From Terriglobia bacterium (GTDB lineage: Bacteria > Acidobacteriota > UBA6911), in contig JAIQGI010000026.1 of the NCBI GenBank assembly GCA_020072565.1, positions 1 through 64,000 on the forward strand: a stretch of DNA of 64,000 nt. The letters run 5' to 3'. Each line of letters begins with the position of its first letter. Positions within the stretch are counted from its first letter, which is position 1. The position numbers and the translations under genes are program-made. Shown piece after piece: positions 16,146 to 25,276 of the stretch. Under the pieces are notes generated by a model. That model searched no databases. It was not told where the DNA came from and saw nothing but the letters and a program-made list of their open reading frames with translations.

Positions 16146-16853
16146 TCAGCGCTGGGCACGTCTTCGTGACAGTTTGATCTTTGCGACTATGGGTTTGGCG
16201 CGTTTCGCCATCTTGTCGAGCGAACGCGTCGGTTTTTTCTTAGCCGAAATCTGCACGCGCTTACGAGCGGCTGCCTTACCGATGTGCCTGGCGGAAGCTG
16301 CCTTTTTGGAGCGTGATCTTGCCGGAGCTGCTTCGATTACTGCCTGCTCCTGGACTTCCTTTTCGAAGTTTTGCAGGAGAACCGCGCACCGCAGGCCCAG
16401 AGCCGGATCTCCAGAGTAAAGCTGGATCGACTCCGCAAGCCGCGCAATATGCGCCTTTACCACCACATAGAAATCCAGTGCCAGATTCGTCCAATCGATG
16501 CGCAGGCGGCGGATAAGCGGAGCATAGACCTTGAGGATGATCGGTTCCTCAGTGTCGAGCGCCTGTGCCAGGCATGATGGGAGATGACCCGCCGGCCTTT
16601 CCGCACTCTGGGGCAAAACCGATCCTGCAGCATGTGTCAGCTCTTTCTCCTGTTTCTTCAACGATTGCCAGAATGAAGGAGGGAGCTTCTTCAGGCTTGC
16701 GACCTGCGCCTGAAGGTCGTGATCCATCGATGCCCAAATCCTGCTGACGAGAGTGTTTCCTTCAAAGCGCTGCTGCAGCTGTGAATAGAGCTTCGCAACA
16801 GCCCTCTGAAGCTGTGAGAGTGAAACACGTAACGTCAGTGGTGAACCAGTCAT
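16146..16853 (-). CDS. Helical protein with Lys/Arg-rich C-terminal tail, unknown function
   Basis: A 235-residue protein of no family I can name. Residues 1-170 look entirely helical, with two similar-looking segments (LQRAVAKLYSQLQQRF... and LIRRLRIDWTNLALDFYVVVKAHIARL...) faintly reminiscent of ferritin-like bundles without complete metal ligands. Residues 175-235 are a basic, Ala/Lys/Arg-rich tail (RSRSKKAASARH..., KAAARKRVQ..., KLSRRRAQR) resembling histone-H1-like or phasin/AlgP-type tails, and suggest nucleic acid or polyanion binding. It lies 119 nt upstream of the ClpX-like ATPase on the same strand, so a functional link is possible but unproven. Confidence 0.7.
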   Translation of the reverse strand: MTGSPLTLRVSLSQLQRAVAKLYSQLQQRFEGNTLVSRIWASMDHDLQAQVASLKKLPPSFWQSLKKQEKELTHAAGSVLPQSAERPAGHLPSCLAQALDTEEPIILKVYAPLIRRLRIDWTNLALDFYVVVKAHIARLAESIQLYSGDPALGLRCAVLLQNFEKEVQEQAVIEAAPARSRSKKAASARHIGKAAARKRVQISAKKKPTRSLDKMAKRAKPIVAKIKLSRRRAQR

Positions 16854-17076
16854 AATCCAAATTCAAAAGCTAATCAGTAGTCGAGCTGCGATAAAGGCGT
16901 CGCGCAGGGCACGGGGAATCCTAAAACGCCAGGAGTCTAACAATTATTCGCAGAGGTGTAAAGCTCAATTCTGTTAGCTACGACAAAGTTAGTTATTGAT
17001 CATCCAATCCATACAACCCCAAGGCCAAATTATATACCCAAATCTCATGCAGATTAAGTAGCGCGAGTTTCAGCGT

Positions 17077-18015
17077 TCAACGGCCAGCAACGACAGCGTG
17101 CTCCAGAAACTCCACTCGGCCCCCACCCGCGTCGATGCGGACTCGAGTCCCCAACGGGAGCGCCCAATTGTCGCTGCCGTGTCCAGATGGAAAATGAGCT
17201 AAGACAGGAACTTCCAGCCTGCCGAGGACGTCCCGCAGGGCCTCGTCCGCAGTGCCTCCCTGGTCGGGGGGATCAGCATCCAGGAAATTGCCAAGCAAAA
17301 TACCGGCGATGTGGTCCAGTTTTCGTGCCAACCGGAGCTGGGTGAGCATGCGGTCGATGCGGTAGGGAGGCTCGCCAAGATCTTCAAGGAAAAGGATTTT
17401 CCCTTCCGTTGCGATTTCGTAAGGGGTTCGGAGGCTGGCAACGATTAAGGAAAGGCAGCCGCCGACCAGTTCTCCTTCGGCCGATCCTGAAACCCAAGTC
17501 TGGAGTTCCGCGAAGGCTAATGAAGGAAGGTAGGAGGGATCCGTCCATAGCTTCAGCAAATGCTGTTCCTGCTCGGGCTTGGCGTTTCCGAGTGCCGGCG
17601 AGGTTGCCATGGGGCCATGGAATGTCAGCCATCCAAACCGCCGGCGGAAATATAGATGCAGCGTTGTCAAGTCGCTGAAGCCCATGAATATCTTGCAGTG
17701 ATTCCGCATCCGCCCCGGTTTGATTAGCGGAATCAGGCGGGAGCAGCCGAATCCGCCTCGGAGCGAAACGATCGCCTGGATATCAGAATCCTCGAAGGCA
17801 CGCATTACTTCTTCGGCGCGTTCTTCGTCCGGTCCCGCGAGATAGCGCGTGGAGTGGAAAATGCGATCATCGAAGCGGACGCGGAAGCCCATGCGCTCCA
17901 ACGTAGCCACACCTCGAAAAAAATCATCTCGCTGATCGATCGGTCCCGCAGGGGCAATAATCGCGACCGTGTCACGCGGCTTCAGGGCCTTGGGATGAAT
18001 GACTGGAATATCCAT
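17077..18015 (-). CDS. Muramoyltetrapeptide LD-carboxypeptidase (peptidase S66, LdcA family)
   Basis: A 312-residue cytosolic peptidase that trims the terminal D-Ala from recycled murein tetrapeptides. It has the start-proximal KPRDTVAIIAPAGP, the nucleophile segment SLRGGFGCSRL with Ser92, the Glu-containing LFLEDLGEPPYRIDRM, and the His-containing PSGHGSDNWALPLG. This is the Ser-Glu-His arrangement of family S66. The start MDIPVIHP at 18015 is chosen although no clear ribosome binding site exists. The longer frame to 18138 runs through a repeat (family 2) and gives non-conserved residues. It is divergent from spmA. Confidence 0.88.
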   Translation of the reverse strand: MDIPVIHPKALKPRDTVAIIAPAGPIDQRDDFFRGVATLERMGFRVRFDDRIFHSTRYLAGPDEERAEEVMRAFEDSDIQAIVSLRGGFGCSRLIPLIKPGRMRNHCKIFMGFSDLTTLHLYFRRRFGWLTFHGPMATSPALGNAKPEQEQHLLKLWTDPSYLPSLAFAELQTWVSGSAEGELVGGCLSLIVASLRTPYEIATEGKILFLEDLGEPPYRIDRMLTQLRLARKLDHIAGILLGNFLDADPPDQGGTADEALRDVLGRLEVPVLAHFPSGHGSDNWALPLGTRVRIDAGGGRVEFLEHAVVAGR

Positions 18016-18044
18016 AAAGAAAAGGAGACCAGGAATATAATAGG

Positions 18045-18155
18045 TTCTCGATTTTGGCTTGCGGATATCGGACTTTGGATCAATGCCATTGAGATCGGAG
18101 GCCGAATCCCGTTTCCCAATCCAAAATTCGAAATCCAAGTTCCGAAATCCATAAG
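18045..18155. repeat. Repeat family 2 (GATTTTGG type), copy 1
   Basis: Two imperfect inverted arms occur, one rich in GATTTTGG/GACTTTGGAT (about 18049-18080) and the other in AATCCAAAATTC/GAAATCC (about 18118-18150). They are separated by some 40 nt and lie between the divergent ldcA and spmA starts. The same motif recurs near 43.1, 52.2 and 54.05 kb. Confidence 0.6.
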
Positions 18156-18170
18156 AGTTGAGGCTGAATC

Positions 18171-18788
18171 ATGCTCAATTATATTTGGCTTGGCTTGATT
18201 ATTGTTGCCGTACTCCTGGGGGGAATCAACGGCAAAATCGAAAACGTGACCAAGGCGGCAATTGACGCCGCGGGCAATTCAGTAACTATTGCGCTCGGAC
18301 TCGTCGGGGTAATGGCCCTGTGGCTCGGCATCATGAAGATCGCTGAGGAATCTGGGTTGATGTCACTCCTGGCTCGCGGAATCGCGCCGGTAATGCGCCG
18401 CATTTTTCCCGAGGTGCCTCCCGACCACCCGGCCATGGGGAGCATGCTGATGAACATTGCTGCCAACATGCTGGGTCTCAGCAATGCCGCCACTCCGCTC
18501 GGCCTGAAGGCGATGGAAGATCTGGAGAAACTCAACCGCTTCCCGGGAGTGGCGACGAATTCCATGTGTCTGTTTCTCACAATCAACACCGCCGGCGTGC
18601 AACTGATCCCGGCGTCGATGATCAGCCTGATGGCTTCTGCAGGATCGAAAGATCCGACCGCCATCATCGGAACTTCTCTCGCTGCCACGTTGCTCGCGGC
18701 GGTAGCCGGCGTGACGGTTGCGAAGCTCCTGGAACGAATCAAGTTCTTTTCGGTGGCTCGGGCCACCCAAGGAGAGGAGCGATCATGA
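18171..18788 (+). CDS. spmA: Spore maturation protein A homologue (nucleoside-recognition/Gate domain membrane protein)
   Basis: A 205-residue integral membrane protein with the Gate-domain signature: GNSVTIALGLVGVMALWLGIM and the conserved NMLGLSNAATPLGLKAM block, followed by SMCLFLTINTAGVQLIP. In Bacillus SpmA acts in spore-core dehydration. Homologues are common in non-sporulating Gram-negatives, where the role is unknown. GAGG precedes the ATG. The stop overlaps the spmB start (ATGA), so the pair is translationally coupled. Confidence 0.92.
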   Translation: MLNYIWLGLIIVAVLLGGINGKIENVTKAAIDAAGNSVTIALGLVGVMALWLGIMKIAEESGLMSLLARGIAPVMRRIFPEVPPDHPAMGSMLMNIAANMLGLSNAATPLGLKAMEDLEKLNRFPGVATNSMCLFLTINTAGVQLIPASMISLMASAGSKDPTAIIGTSLAATLLAAVAGVTVAKLLERIKFFSVARATQGEERS

Positions 18789-19324
18789 CCGCGCGTGTGA
18801 TCTCACTCATTTCGATTTGGGCTATCCCCGCCTTTCTCCTGTTCATACCTGTCTACGGTGCATTCCGGAAGGTCAAGGTTTATGAGTGCTTCGTGGAGGG
18901 CGCCAAGGAGGGCTTTCAGGTGGGCATACGTATAATCCCGTATTTGGTCGCGATCCTGGTTGCCGTGGGAATGCTGCGGGGTGCAGGTGCAATTGATATC
19001 CTTGCCCGGTGGCTGGACCCGCTGCTGCGCGGGGTTGGTCTTCCCGCGGAAATTCTGCCGCTGGCAATCATGAGGCCCCTGTCCGGGAGCGGGTCCTATG
19101 GAATTGTGACGGAGTTGCTCAAGACGCATGGGCCGGACTCTTTCATCGCCCGGCTTGCTGCGACTGCTTATGCCAGCACGGAAACGACCTTTTATGTGCT
19201 GGCCGTCTATTTCGGCGCCGTGGGCATCAAGAAGGCCCGCCATGCAGTGGTTGCTGGCCTGTTTGCCGACATCGTCAGCCTGTTTGCAGCCGTCTTCATT
19301 TGCAGATTGGTTTTTTCCAGCTAG
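18785..19324 (+). CDS. spmB: Spore maturation protein B homologue
   Basis: A 179-residue membrane protein, the second half of the SpmAB Gate-domain pair. It has GFQVGIRIIPYLVAILVAVGMLRGAGAID and IMRPLSGSGSYGIVTELLKTHGPDS, which are highly conserved in SpmB. The start ATG at 18785 is chosen because GGAGAGGAG lies just upstream; the longer open frame is antisense-like shadow sequence. It presumably forms a heteromeric transporter or channel with SpmA. Confidence 0.92.
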   Translation: MTARVISLISIWAIPAFLLFIPVYGAFRKVKVYECFVEGAKEGFQVGIRIIPYLVAILVAVGMLRGAGAIDILARWLDPLLRGVGLPAEILPLAIMRPLSGSGSYGIVTELLKTHGPDSFIARLAATAYASTETTFYVLAVYFGAVGIKKARHAVVAGLFADIVSLFAAVFICRLVFSS

Positions 19325-19593
19325 AGATTGGCATCAAGCGCTCAAAAAATGCGGCATTTCCTCCGGCATTCGGCGACGAGTCGGGTATAATGATTGCGCT
19401 TTAAATGCAGGAAGGACGATGATTCGAGGAAATCCACGGCATGAGAAGCCGAGTAGGGCTTTCTGACCCTCCCGAGAACGAGTCCCCAACTACAACTGGC
19501 ATGATCTTGATGAGCAGGTTGCAGCTGCCGGTGTCTTTCGTTCATCTGAGCGGTAGTGGAGGGTTGCTGATTGATCACGGGAGGGGAAAGCAG

Positions 19594-22149
19594 ATGTCGA
19601 ATTTGCCACGCTTCGTGCCGGGCCTGACAGGCATGCACCGGCTGCGCCGCATGTGTGTTTTCATTGCGGCGGTTTTTCTCTGCGCGGCGATAAGCCGCCC
19701 GGTCACCTTCGCGCAGGGATTTTCGCCGGATCAAGCGGTGGCCGCCACGCATGGGACCGGGGAGGCGAGTCTGATGCTCCCGGATCTGAGCCGGGTCGAC
19801 TTTTGGGGTATCAATGCCAGGACTATGTTGAAAGCAGGGCTCCTGATGTGCCTCCTGGGGCTTCTCTTCGGGCTGGTGATCTTTCGACAGCTCAAGAGCC
19901 TTCCGGTCCACCAGTCCATGCGGGACATTTCGGAGCTGATTTACGAAACCTGCAAGACATATCTTATTACGCAGGGTAAGTTTATCCTCGTTCTGGAAGC
20001 TCTCATCGGTCTCATCATGATCCTGTATTTTGGCTTCCTCCAGCACTTCAGTGCTGTCAAGGTTCTCGTCATCGTGATCTTCAGTCTTATCGGGATCGGT
20101 GGGAGCTATGGAGTGGCCTGGTTCGGCATCCGCATCAACACGTTTGCCAACTCGCGCACCGCCTTTGCCAGTCTCCGGGGAAAAGCCTTCCCGCTGTTTA
20201 CGATCCCACTCAAGGCGGGCATGAGCATCGGCATGTTGCTGATCAGTGTCGAGCTTTTTATGATGCTCTGCATCCTGCTTTTCATCCCCGGCGACTATGC
20301 CGGGCCATGTTTCATCGGCTTTGCCATCGGCGAATCGTTGGGGGCTGCCGCGCTGCGCATCGCCGGGGGGATCTTCACCAAGATCGCAGACATAGGCTCG
20401 GATCTGATGAAGATCGTCTTCAATATCAAAGAAGATGATGCGCGGAATCCCGGCGTGATTGCCGACTGCACCGGAGATAATGCGGGCGATTCGGTGGGGC
20501 CTACTGCGGATGGTTTCGAGACCTACGGTGTTACCGGTGTTGCCCTGATCGCATTCATTCTCCTCGCGGTGCCCCAGGAAATAATCCAAGTCAAGCTGCT
20601 GGTATGGATTTTCGTCATGCGCATCATGATGATAGTCGCCAGTGGACTTTCCTACCTTCTGAATCAAGCGGTCGCACGAAGCCGTTACCTCGACGCCGAC
20701 AGGATGAATTTCGAGTCGCCGCTTTCCTCACTCGTGTGGCTCACCTCGGGTGTCTCGGTGGCGCTGACTTATCTGGTCTCCTTTGTACTTGTCGCGGACC
20801 TCGGCAATGGCACGCTCTGGTGGAAACTCTCGTCCGTCATCACCTGCGGCACACTGGCAGGAGCGATCATTCCCGAACTGGTCAAGGTGTTCACGTCGAC
20901 ACATTCCAGACATGTCCGTGAAGTCGTCACCTCGGCAGAAGAAGGAGGAGCATCGTTGAACATTCTCTCCGGGCTGGTGGCGGGCAACTTCAGCGCCTAC
21001 TGGCTGGGGCTTGCCATCGTGACGCTCATGGGTTTTGCCTACTTCATAAGCACGCTGGGTCTGAGCTCTCTGATGATCGCCGCTCCGGTATTTGCGTTCG
21101 GTCTGGTAGCTTTCGGGTTTCTCGGCATGGGGCCGGTGACGATCGCGGTAGACTCCTACGGACCGGTTACCGACAACGCCCAATCGGTCTACGAGCTCTC
21201 GGTGATCGAGCAGCTTCCCGGCATCGAGGAGGAGATCAGGAGGGATTTCGGTTTTGAGGTCAACTTTGAGGTGTCCAAACACCTGCTGGAGGAAAACGAC
21301 GGCGCCGGGAACACGTTCAAGGCTACCGCCAAGCCGGTTCTGATCGGAACTGCGGTGGTCGGTGCGACGACCATGATCTTTTCGACCGTCCTGATGCTGA
21401 CGGATCACCTGACGCATAATCTTGAAAAACTCTCACTGCTGCATCCTCTGTTTCTGCTCGGACTCATCATGGGCGGCGCCATGATCTACTGGTTCACGGG
21501 ATCCTCCACTCAGGCCGTCACGACGGGCGCATATCGTGCCGTCGAATTCATCAAAGCCAATATCCGTCTGGAGGGGGTGGACAAAGCCTCCGTGCACGAC
21601 AGCAAGAAAGTGGTCGAGATCTGCACCCAGTACGCACAGCGCGGGATGATCAACATCTTCCTCGCGGTTTTCTTCTCCACACTTGCCTTCGCCTTTTTCG
21701 AGCCTTTTTTCTTCATCGGTTATTTGATCTCGATTGCGCTGTTCGGGCTTTTCCAGGCGATTTTTATGGCGAATGCCGGTGGCGCCTGGGATAATGCCAA
21801 AAAAATCGTTGAGGTCATCCTCGGTGAGAGAGGGACGGCACTGCACGCCGCGACGGTGGTGGGCGACACAGTGGGCGATCCCTTTAAGGACACATCATCG
21901 GTTGCGATGAACCCGGTTATTAAGTTCACCACCCTCTTCGGTTTGCTGGCCGTCGAACTGGCGGTCGAAATGACTTTCGGGATCGGGCCGGCAATCACCA
22001 GGATTCTAGCCGGGATTTTCTTTCTGATCGCGCTGGTGTTTATATATCGCTCATTCTACAGCATGCGCATCAAGTCCCACGTACCGAGCGCCCGACGTGC
22101 GGACAGGATGAACGCCAGGATACAGGAGACTTCCCGGCAGATGCGATGA
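19594..22149 (+). CDS. hppA: Membrane-bound proton-translocating pyrophosphatase
   Basis: This integral membrane enzyme hydrolyses PPi and pumps ions. The pyrophosphate-binding motif [17 protein letters not shown] is followed by [15 protein letters not shown], and [13 protein letters not shown] closes the C-terminal site. Lys576 in GNTFKATAK occupies the position that is Lys in potassium-independent, proton-pumping members and Ala in potassium-dependent ones, so H+ pumping is favoured. At 851 residues it is longer than the usual 660-720, with about 85 extra N-terminal residues including a hydrophobic segment. The ATG at 19594 is chosen for its GGAGGGGAAAG ribosome binding site. Confidence 0.93.
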   Translation: MSNLPRFVPGLTGMHRLRRMCVFIAAVFLCAAISRPVTFAQGFSPDQAVAATHGTGEASLMLPDLSRVDFWGINARTMLKAGLLMCLLGLLFGLVIFRQLKSLPVHQSMRDISELIYETCKTYLITQGKFILVLEALIGLIMILYFGFLQHFSAVKVLVIVIFSLIGIGGSYGVAWFGIRINTFANSRTAFASLRGKAFPLFTIPLKAGMSIGMLLISVELFMMLCILLFIPGDYAGPCFIGFAIGESLGAAALRIAGGIFTKIADIGSDLMKIVFNIKEDDARNPGVIADCTGDNAGDSVGPTADGFETYGVTGVALIAFILLAVPQEIIQVKLLVWIFVMRIMMIVASGLSYLLNQAVARSRYLDADRMNFESPLSSLVWLTSGVSVALTYLVSFVLVADLGNGTLWWKLSSVITCGTLAGAIIPELVKVFTSTHSRHVREVVTSAEEGGASLNILSGLVAGNFSAYWLGLAIVTLMGFAYFISTLGLSSLMIAAPVFAFGLVAFGFLGMGPVTIAVDSYGPVTDNAQSVYELSVIEQLPGIEEEIRRDFGFEVNFEVSKHLLEENDGAGNTFKATAKPVLIGTAVVGATTMIFSTVLMLTDHLTHNLEKLSLLHPLFLLGLIMGGAMIYWFTGSSTQAVTTGAYRAVEFIKANIRLEGVDKASVHDSKKVVEICTQYAQRGMINIFLAVFFSTLAFAFFEPFFFIGYLISIALFGLFQAIFMANAGGAWDNAKKIVEVILGERGTALHAATVVGDTVGDPFKDTSSVAMNPVIKFTTLFGLLAVELAVEMTFGIGPAITRILAGIFFLIALVFIYRSFYSMRIKSHVPSARRADRMNARIQETSRQMR

Positions 22150-22252
22150 CAGCGCGAAACAAGGCGGGGCACGGACTCAAATTCATCACCTGACGATGGG
22201 CAAGACGTCCATGCCCCAAGGCTTCCAATCCCCCAACCGGAGGCACACGAAA

Positions 22253-22690
22253 ATGTTCAAGGAATTCAAAGAATTTGCGATGAAGGGGAACGTCCTCGAC
22301 ATGGCCGTCGGCATCATCATGGGCGTGGCATTCGGCAAGATCATCACTTCGTTCGTCAATGATGTGATCATGCCCCCCATTGGTCTTCTCCTGGGCCGTG
22401 TGGACTTTTCCAGCCTGTTTCTCAATCTTTCCGGGAAACCCTACGACACGATGGCGGCTGCCAAGGCAGCCGGCGCGGCCACAATTAACTACGGTTTATT
22501 TTTAAACACAGTTCTGGACTTTCTGATCGTAGCCTTTGTGATGTTTCTGATGGTTCGGCAGATCAACCGTCTGAAAAAGGAGCCTGCACCTGCGCCGGTT
22601 GCTACCAAGGAGTGCAGCTATTGCCTCTCGACGATTCCGATCAAGGCAATCCGCTGCCCGAACTGCACTTCAGATCTGAAGGCCGCCTGA
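22253..22690 (+). CDS. mscL: Large-conductance mechanosensitive channel with C-terminal zinc-ribbon-like motif
   Basis: A 145-residue MscL, an osmotic safety valve in the inner membrane. The N-terminal [20 protein letters not shown] and TM1 with [10 protein letters not shown] are canonical. TM2 is at about 80-101 ([19 protein letters not shown]). Instead of the usual cytoplasmic helix end there is a Cys4 motif: Cys121 and Cys124 in CSYC, Cys135 and Cys138 in CPNC, which looks like a zinc ribbon. The start is preceded by CGGAGG. The longer frame to 22196 lacks support. A metal-dependent or assembly role for the tail is inference. Confidence 0.93.
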   Translation: MFKEFKEFAMKGNVLDMAVGIIMGVAFGKIITSFVNDVIMPPIGLLLGRVDFSSLFLNLSGKPYDTMAAAKAAGAATINYGLFLNTVLDFLIVAFVMFLMVRQINRLKKEPAPAPVATKECSYCLSTIPIKAIRCPNCTSDLKAA

Positions 22691-23322
22691 TCCGCATATT
22701 GGACCGTCAGACGCAGCGCGCCATCGAGGCGGATGACTTCGCTAATGTCTGATTCGCAGCCGCCCGATATTGATTCTGGACGGCTGGAACCAGAGGATGC
22801 TATTCTTCTGTTTCGTGAGCGTAAGGGTTTGGTTCGGGTTTTTGGGGGTACTTCTGTCGATGACGGCTGAAACTACCCTTTTGGAAGGGTGGGCAAGCCG
22901 AGCTCGATCCTTCCCGCCGCTCTTCGATCTCAGCCTCGGATCCAGCATATCTTGTCTTTTGAACTTCTTACAGCAAATGTGGATCCGGATGTACCGCGAG
23001 ATCGGGCAATCCGCAGGGGAAAGCATTAGATTGCAAACAATCGCAACACCTCCTGCTGGTTACTCGTATATATTAGCGACTGCGAGTCTTGGACCGGTCA
23101 CAGGCCGTCCCTGGAGCATCGAGATGACCGGCGGCCCCACCTGGCGGAGAGGCGAAATACTTTTATTAGGTTGAAACATGATACTTTTTGATTGTTTTGG
23201 CGTCATACTAGTTAGGGTATGTGTTCGTCAGACCCTGGCGGGTTGAGTTGTCCGGCGGGTTACGGAAAAATGCCGGACGCGAAGGCATTCCGGCAGACTG
23301 AAGGGCAAAAGGAGCAGTGGAT
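22691..23322. other. 632-nt region without a supported gene
   Basis: Between mscL and the tonB-like gene there is an open frame at 22770-23174 (134 codons) whose product has no recognisable motif, no ribosome binding site and low-complexity hydrophobic composition; I do not accept it. AT-rich sequence around 23160-23220 is a plausible promoter region for the tonB-exbD pair, but no clear -35/-10 pair is evident. Confidence 0.4.
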
Positions 23323-24507
23323 ATGCCGGTAGGAAGTCCAAACAATCAATCGATCGTGCGCAGGTTTCGGGAATGGGTCGAAGGCGGCCCGCCGACGCAG
23401 GCCTCGCTGTTCCACTACGTAAAGGACGAGCCTGAGTCCAGCGTAATTCCCGACCTGTGGAACCTGCTGCGCCATCCAATCCGCGCGTTCCGGGAAGCGC
23501 GCGAAGCTCCCCGCACCCGACCCTCACTGTTCGATTACTTAGCGAAACCCGAAAAGTCTGCGCCGATCAATTGGAGAGAGTTCTTCAGGGACCTGTTTAC
23601 AGACTATCGCACTGCCCTTTTCATCCCATCGCTTTGGTCGGATCAGGAAGAATTGGTCGAGGTACGGGCAGAGCTGCGCACGCGGAGAATGGAATCAGGG
23701 ATAGCCTCCCTGATGATCCATGTGACGCTCGTGGGCTTCTTTGTTTTTCTGGCGATCCACAGGTTTGACCCCCCGCCTCAGGAGAAAGATCCCGTGGTGT
23801 TCATCAACACACCGATGAATCTGCCATTCGAATCGACCGGTCCCAACGGGGGTGGTGGCGGCGGCGGCGGCAAAAATGAAAAAACTCCGCCTTCCTTCGG
23901 GCGCATGCCGGAGGTTGCACGGGTTCAATTCATGCCTCCCGACCCCGGACAACCGAAGCCGCTGGTGCCGGCAGACAGCCCGTTGGATATGAAGCCGACC
24001 GTTCAGATGCCGATAGATTTTCCAACGGATTCGCCGCTGCCGATCGGTGACATGACCGGTCCGCCGGGCGCACCATCTTCAGGCCCGGGTAGTGGCGGCG
24101 GAATCGGCACTGGCTCCGGCTCGGGCATTGGGCCGGGTAAAGGGCCCGGTTATGGTCCGGGCGAGGGCGGCGGCATGGGAGGAGGGCGTGGCGGAGGCAT
24201 CGGCAACGGTGTCGGGCCCTACGTAGTGGGCAACGGCGTGTCTGAGCCCATACCCATCTACGAACCGCGTCCCGCCTATACCGAAGAGGCACGCAAAGCC
24301 CGAACCGAGGGAGTTCTGGTCCTGCAGGCCATTATTCGGAGAGACGGGACCGTTGACAGCTTCGTGGTTATTAAGGGTTTGGGTTATGGTCTGGACGAGT
24401 CCGCCATCAACACGATAGCCACCAAGTGGAAATTTAAGCCCGGAACACTGAGGGGCGTTCCGGTCGACGTTCAGGCAAACATCGAGGTCACCTTCCGCCT
24501 GTATTAA
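23323..24507 (+). CDS. TonB-family energy transducer
   Basis: A 394-residue envelope protein. Residues 1-120 are cytoplasmic, unlike the short N-terminus of E. coli TonB. A single membrane anchor follows (GIASLMIHVTLVGFFVFLAI, about 125-145), then a Pro/Gly-rich periplasmic linker (a long GSGSG/GPG/GGG tract, about 165-305). The C-terminal TonB domain (EPRPAYTEEARKARTEGVLVLQ ... YGLDESAINTIATKWKFKP) covers about 310-394. It presumably transduces proton motive force to outer-membrane receptors. AGGAG lies 8 nt before the ATG at 23323; the GTG at 23317 is too close to it. Confidence 0.88.
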   Translation: MPVGSPNNQSIVRRFREWVEGGPPTQASLFHYVKDEPESSVIPDLWNLLRHPIRAFREAREAPRTRPSLFDYLAKPEKSAPINWREFFRDLFTDYRTALFIPSLWSDQEELVEVRAELRTRRMESGIASLMIHVTLVGFFVFLAIHRFDPPPQEKDPVVFINTPMNLPFESTGPNGGGGGGGGKNEKTPPSFGRMPEVARVQFMPPDPGQPKPLVPADSPLDMKPTVQMPIDFPTDSPLPIGDMTGPPGAPSSGPGSGGGIGTGSGSGIGPGKGPGYGPGEGGGMGGGRGGGIGNGVGPYVVGNGVSEPIPIYEPRPAYTEEARKARTEGVLVLQAIIRRDGTVDSFVVIKGLGYGLDESAINTIATKWKFKPGTLRGVPVDVQANIEVTFRLY

Positions 24508-24561
24508 TGCATTGCCCTCTCGGACCGCCGGAGTCCGCGCTTTGTTGGGGAGACGGTATTT

Positions 24562-25029
24562 ATGTCAATGTCGCTGGAGAACAAGGGGTACAAGTCGGAT
24601 ATCAACATTACGCCCTACATCGATATCCTGCTCGTACTTCTGATCATTTTCATGGTGGCCACTCCCATGAAGCAATACGACCAGCAGGTAAGGGTGCCGA
24701 AACCGGTGGTCCAGCAGCCGAAGGATGTGAAGCCCGACTCGGTGATTCTGGAAATAGACCTGAATCACGACATTCATATCAATCAGATGCCCGTAACTCT
24801 CGAGAGCCTGCAAACGACACTCTATGGTATCTTCAACAGCCGCACTAACAAAAACATGTTCATCCGGGGGGACAAGGACCTCGAATACGGCTATGTCTTC
24901 CAAGTCCTTGATATTGCCAAACGTTCCGGCGTCGGCGATATAGCTCTCCTGGACAAGACTTCGGCTGGTGCATCTCCTGCGACGAAGCCATCCAATGGCA
25001 CCACGGCCCAACTGACGAAGCCGCGCTAG
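24562..25029 (+). CDS. exbD: ExbD/TolR-type biopolymer transport protein
   Basis: A 155-residue inner-membrane protein with a short N-terminus and one transmembrane helix, NITPYIDILLVLLIIFMVATP, containing the conserved membrane Asp of the proton channel (in YIDILLVLLIIFM). A periplasmic domain follows (PKPVVQQPKDVKPDSVILEID...). It follows the tonB-like gene by 54 nt. The usual partner exbB is not in this neighbourhood. The start has only a weak GGGGAGA upstream. The C-terminal tail is Ser/Thr/Pro-rich. Confidence 0.9.
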   Translation: MSMSLENKGYKSDINITPYIDILLVLLIIFMVATPMKQYDQQVRVPKPVVQQPKDVKPDSVILEIDLNHDIHINQMPVTLESLQTTLYGIFNSRTNKNMFIRGDKDLEYGYVFQVLDIAKRSGVGDIALLDKTSAGASPATKPSNGTTAQLTKPR

Positions 25030-25082
25030 ACTCCAAACGGAAAGCACAAAGCAGCCCGCGATATACAAAGCACAGGGAATGC

Positions 25083-25200
25083 CGATTTCGTGTCCTCTGT
25101 GCCGTAAGCGCATTCTGCGTTGAGATTTCTTGGGTCCGGCTATGCCGGCCGCGGCGTCCGCGACTGGCTTGTTTCCCGCTGTCTGAATTGCAGTGACGGC
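25083..25200. repeat. Repeat family 1, copy 4
   Basis: CCTCTGTGCCGTAAGCGC and TTCTGCGTTGAGATTTC are followed by a GGTCCGGCTATGCCGGCC hairpin and TTTCCCGCTGTCTGAATTG. The order of elements is the same as in the copies at about 4.8 and 56.75 kb. It occupies the gap between exbD and mprF. Confidence 0.6.
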
Positions 25201-25276
25201 TTATGATGACAGTGCCGTAACTCCTGGTGTATCATGACCTAGGGCGAGTGGGTTTTTTATTCGGAGAAGGCCGCAT

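Noticed and set aside
19342-20667. 441-codon minus-strand frame opposite hppA
   Set aside because: His/Asp/Glu-rich shadow of transmembrane codons of hppA; no family features.
22770-23174. 134-codon plus-strand frame between mscL and the tonB-like gene
   Set aside because: No ribosome binding site, no motif and odd composition; left as non-coding.
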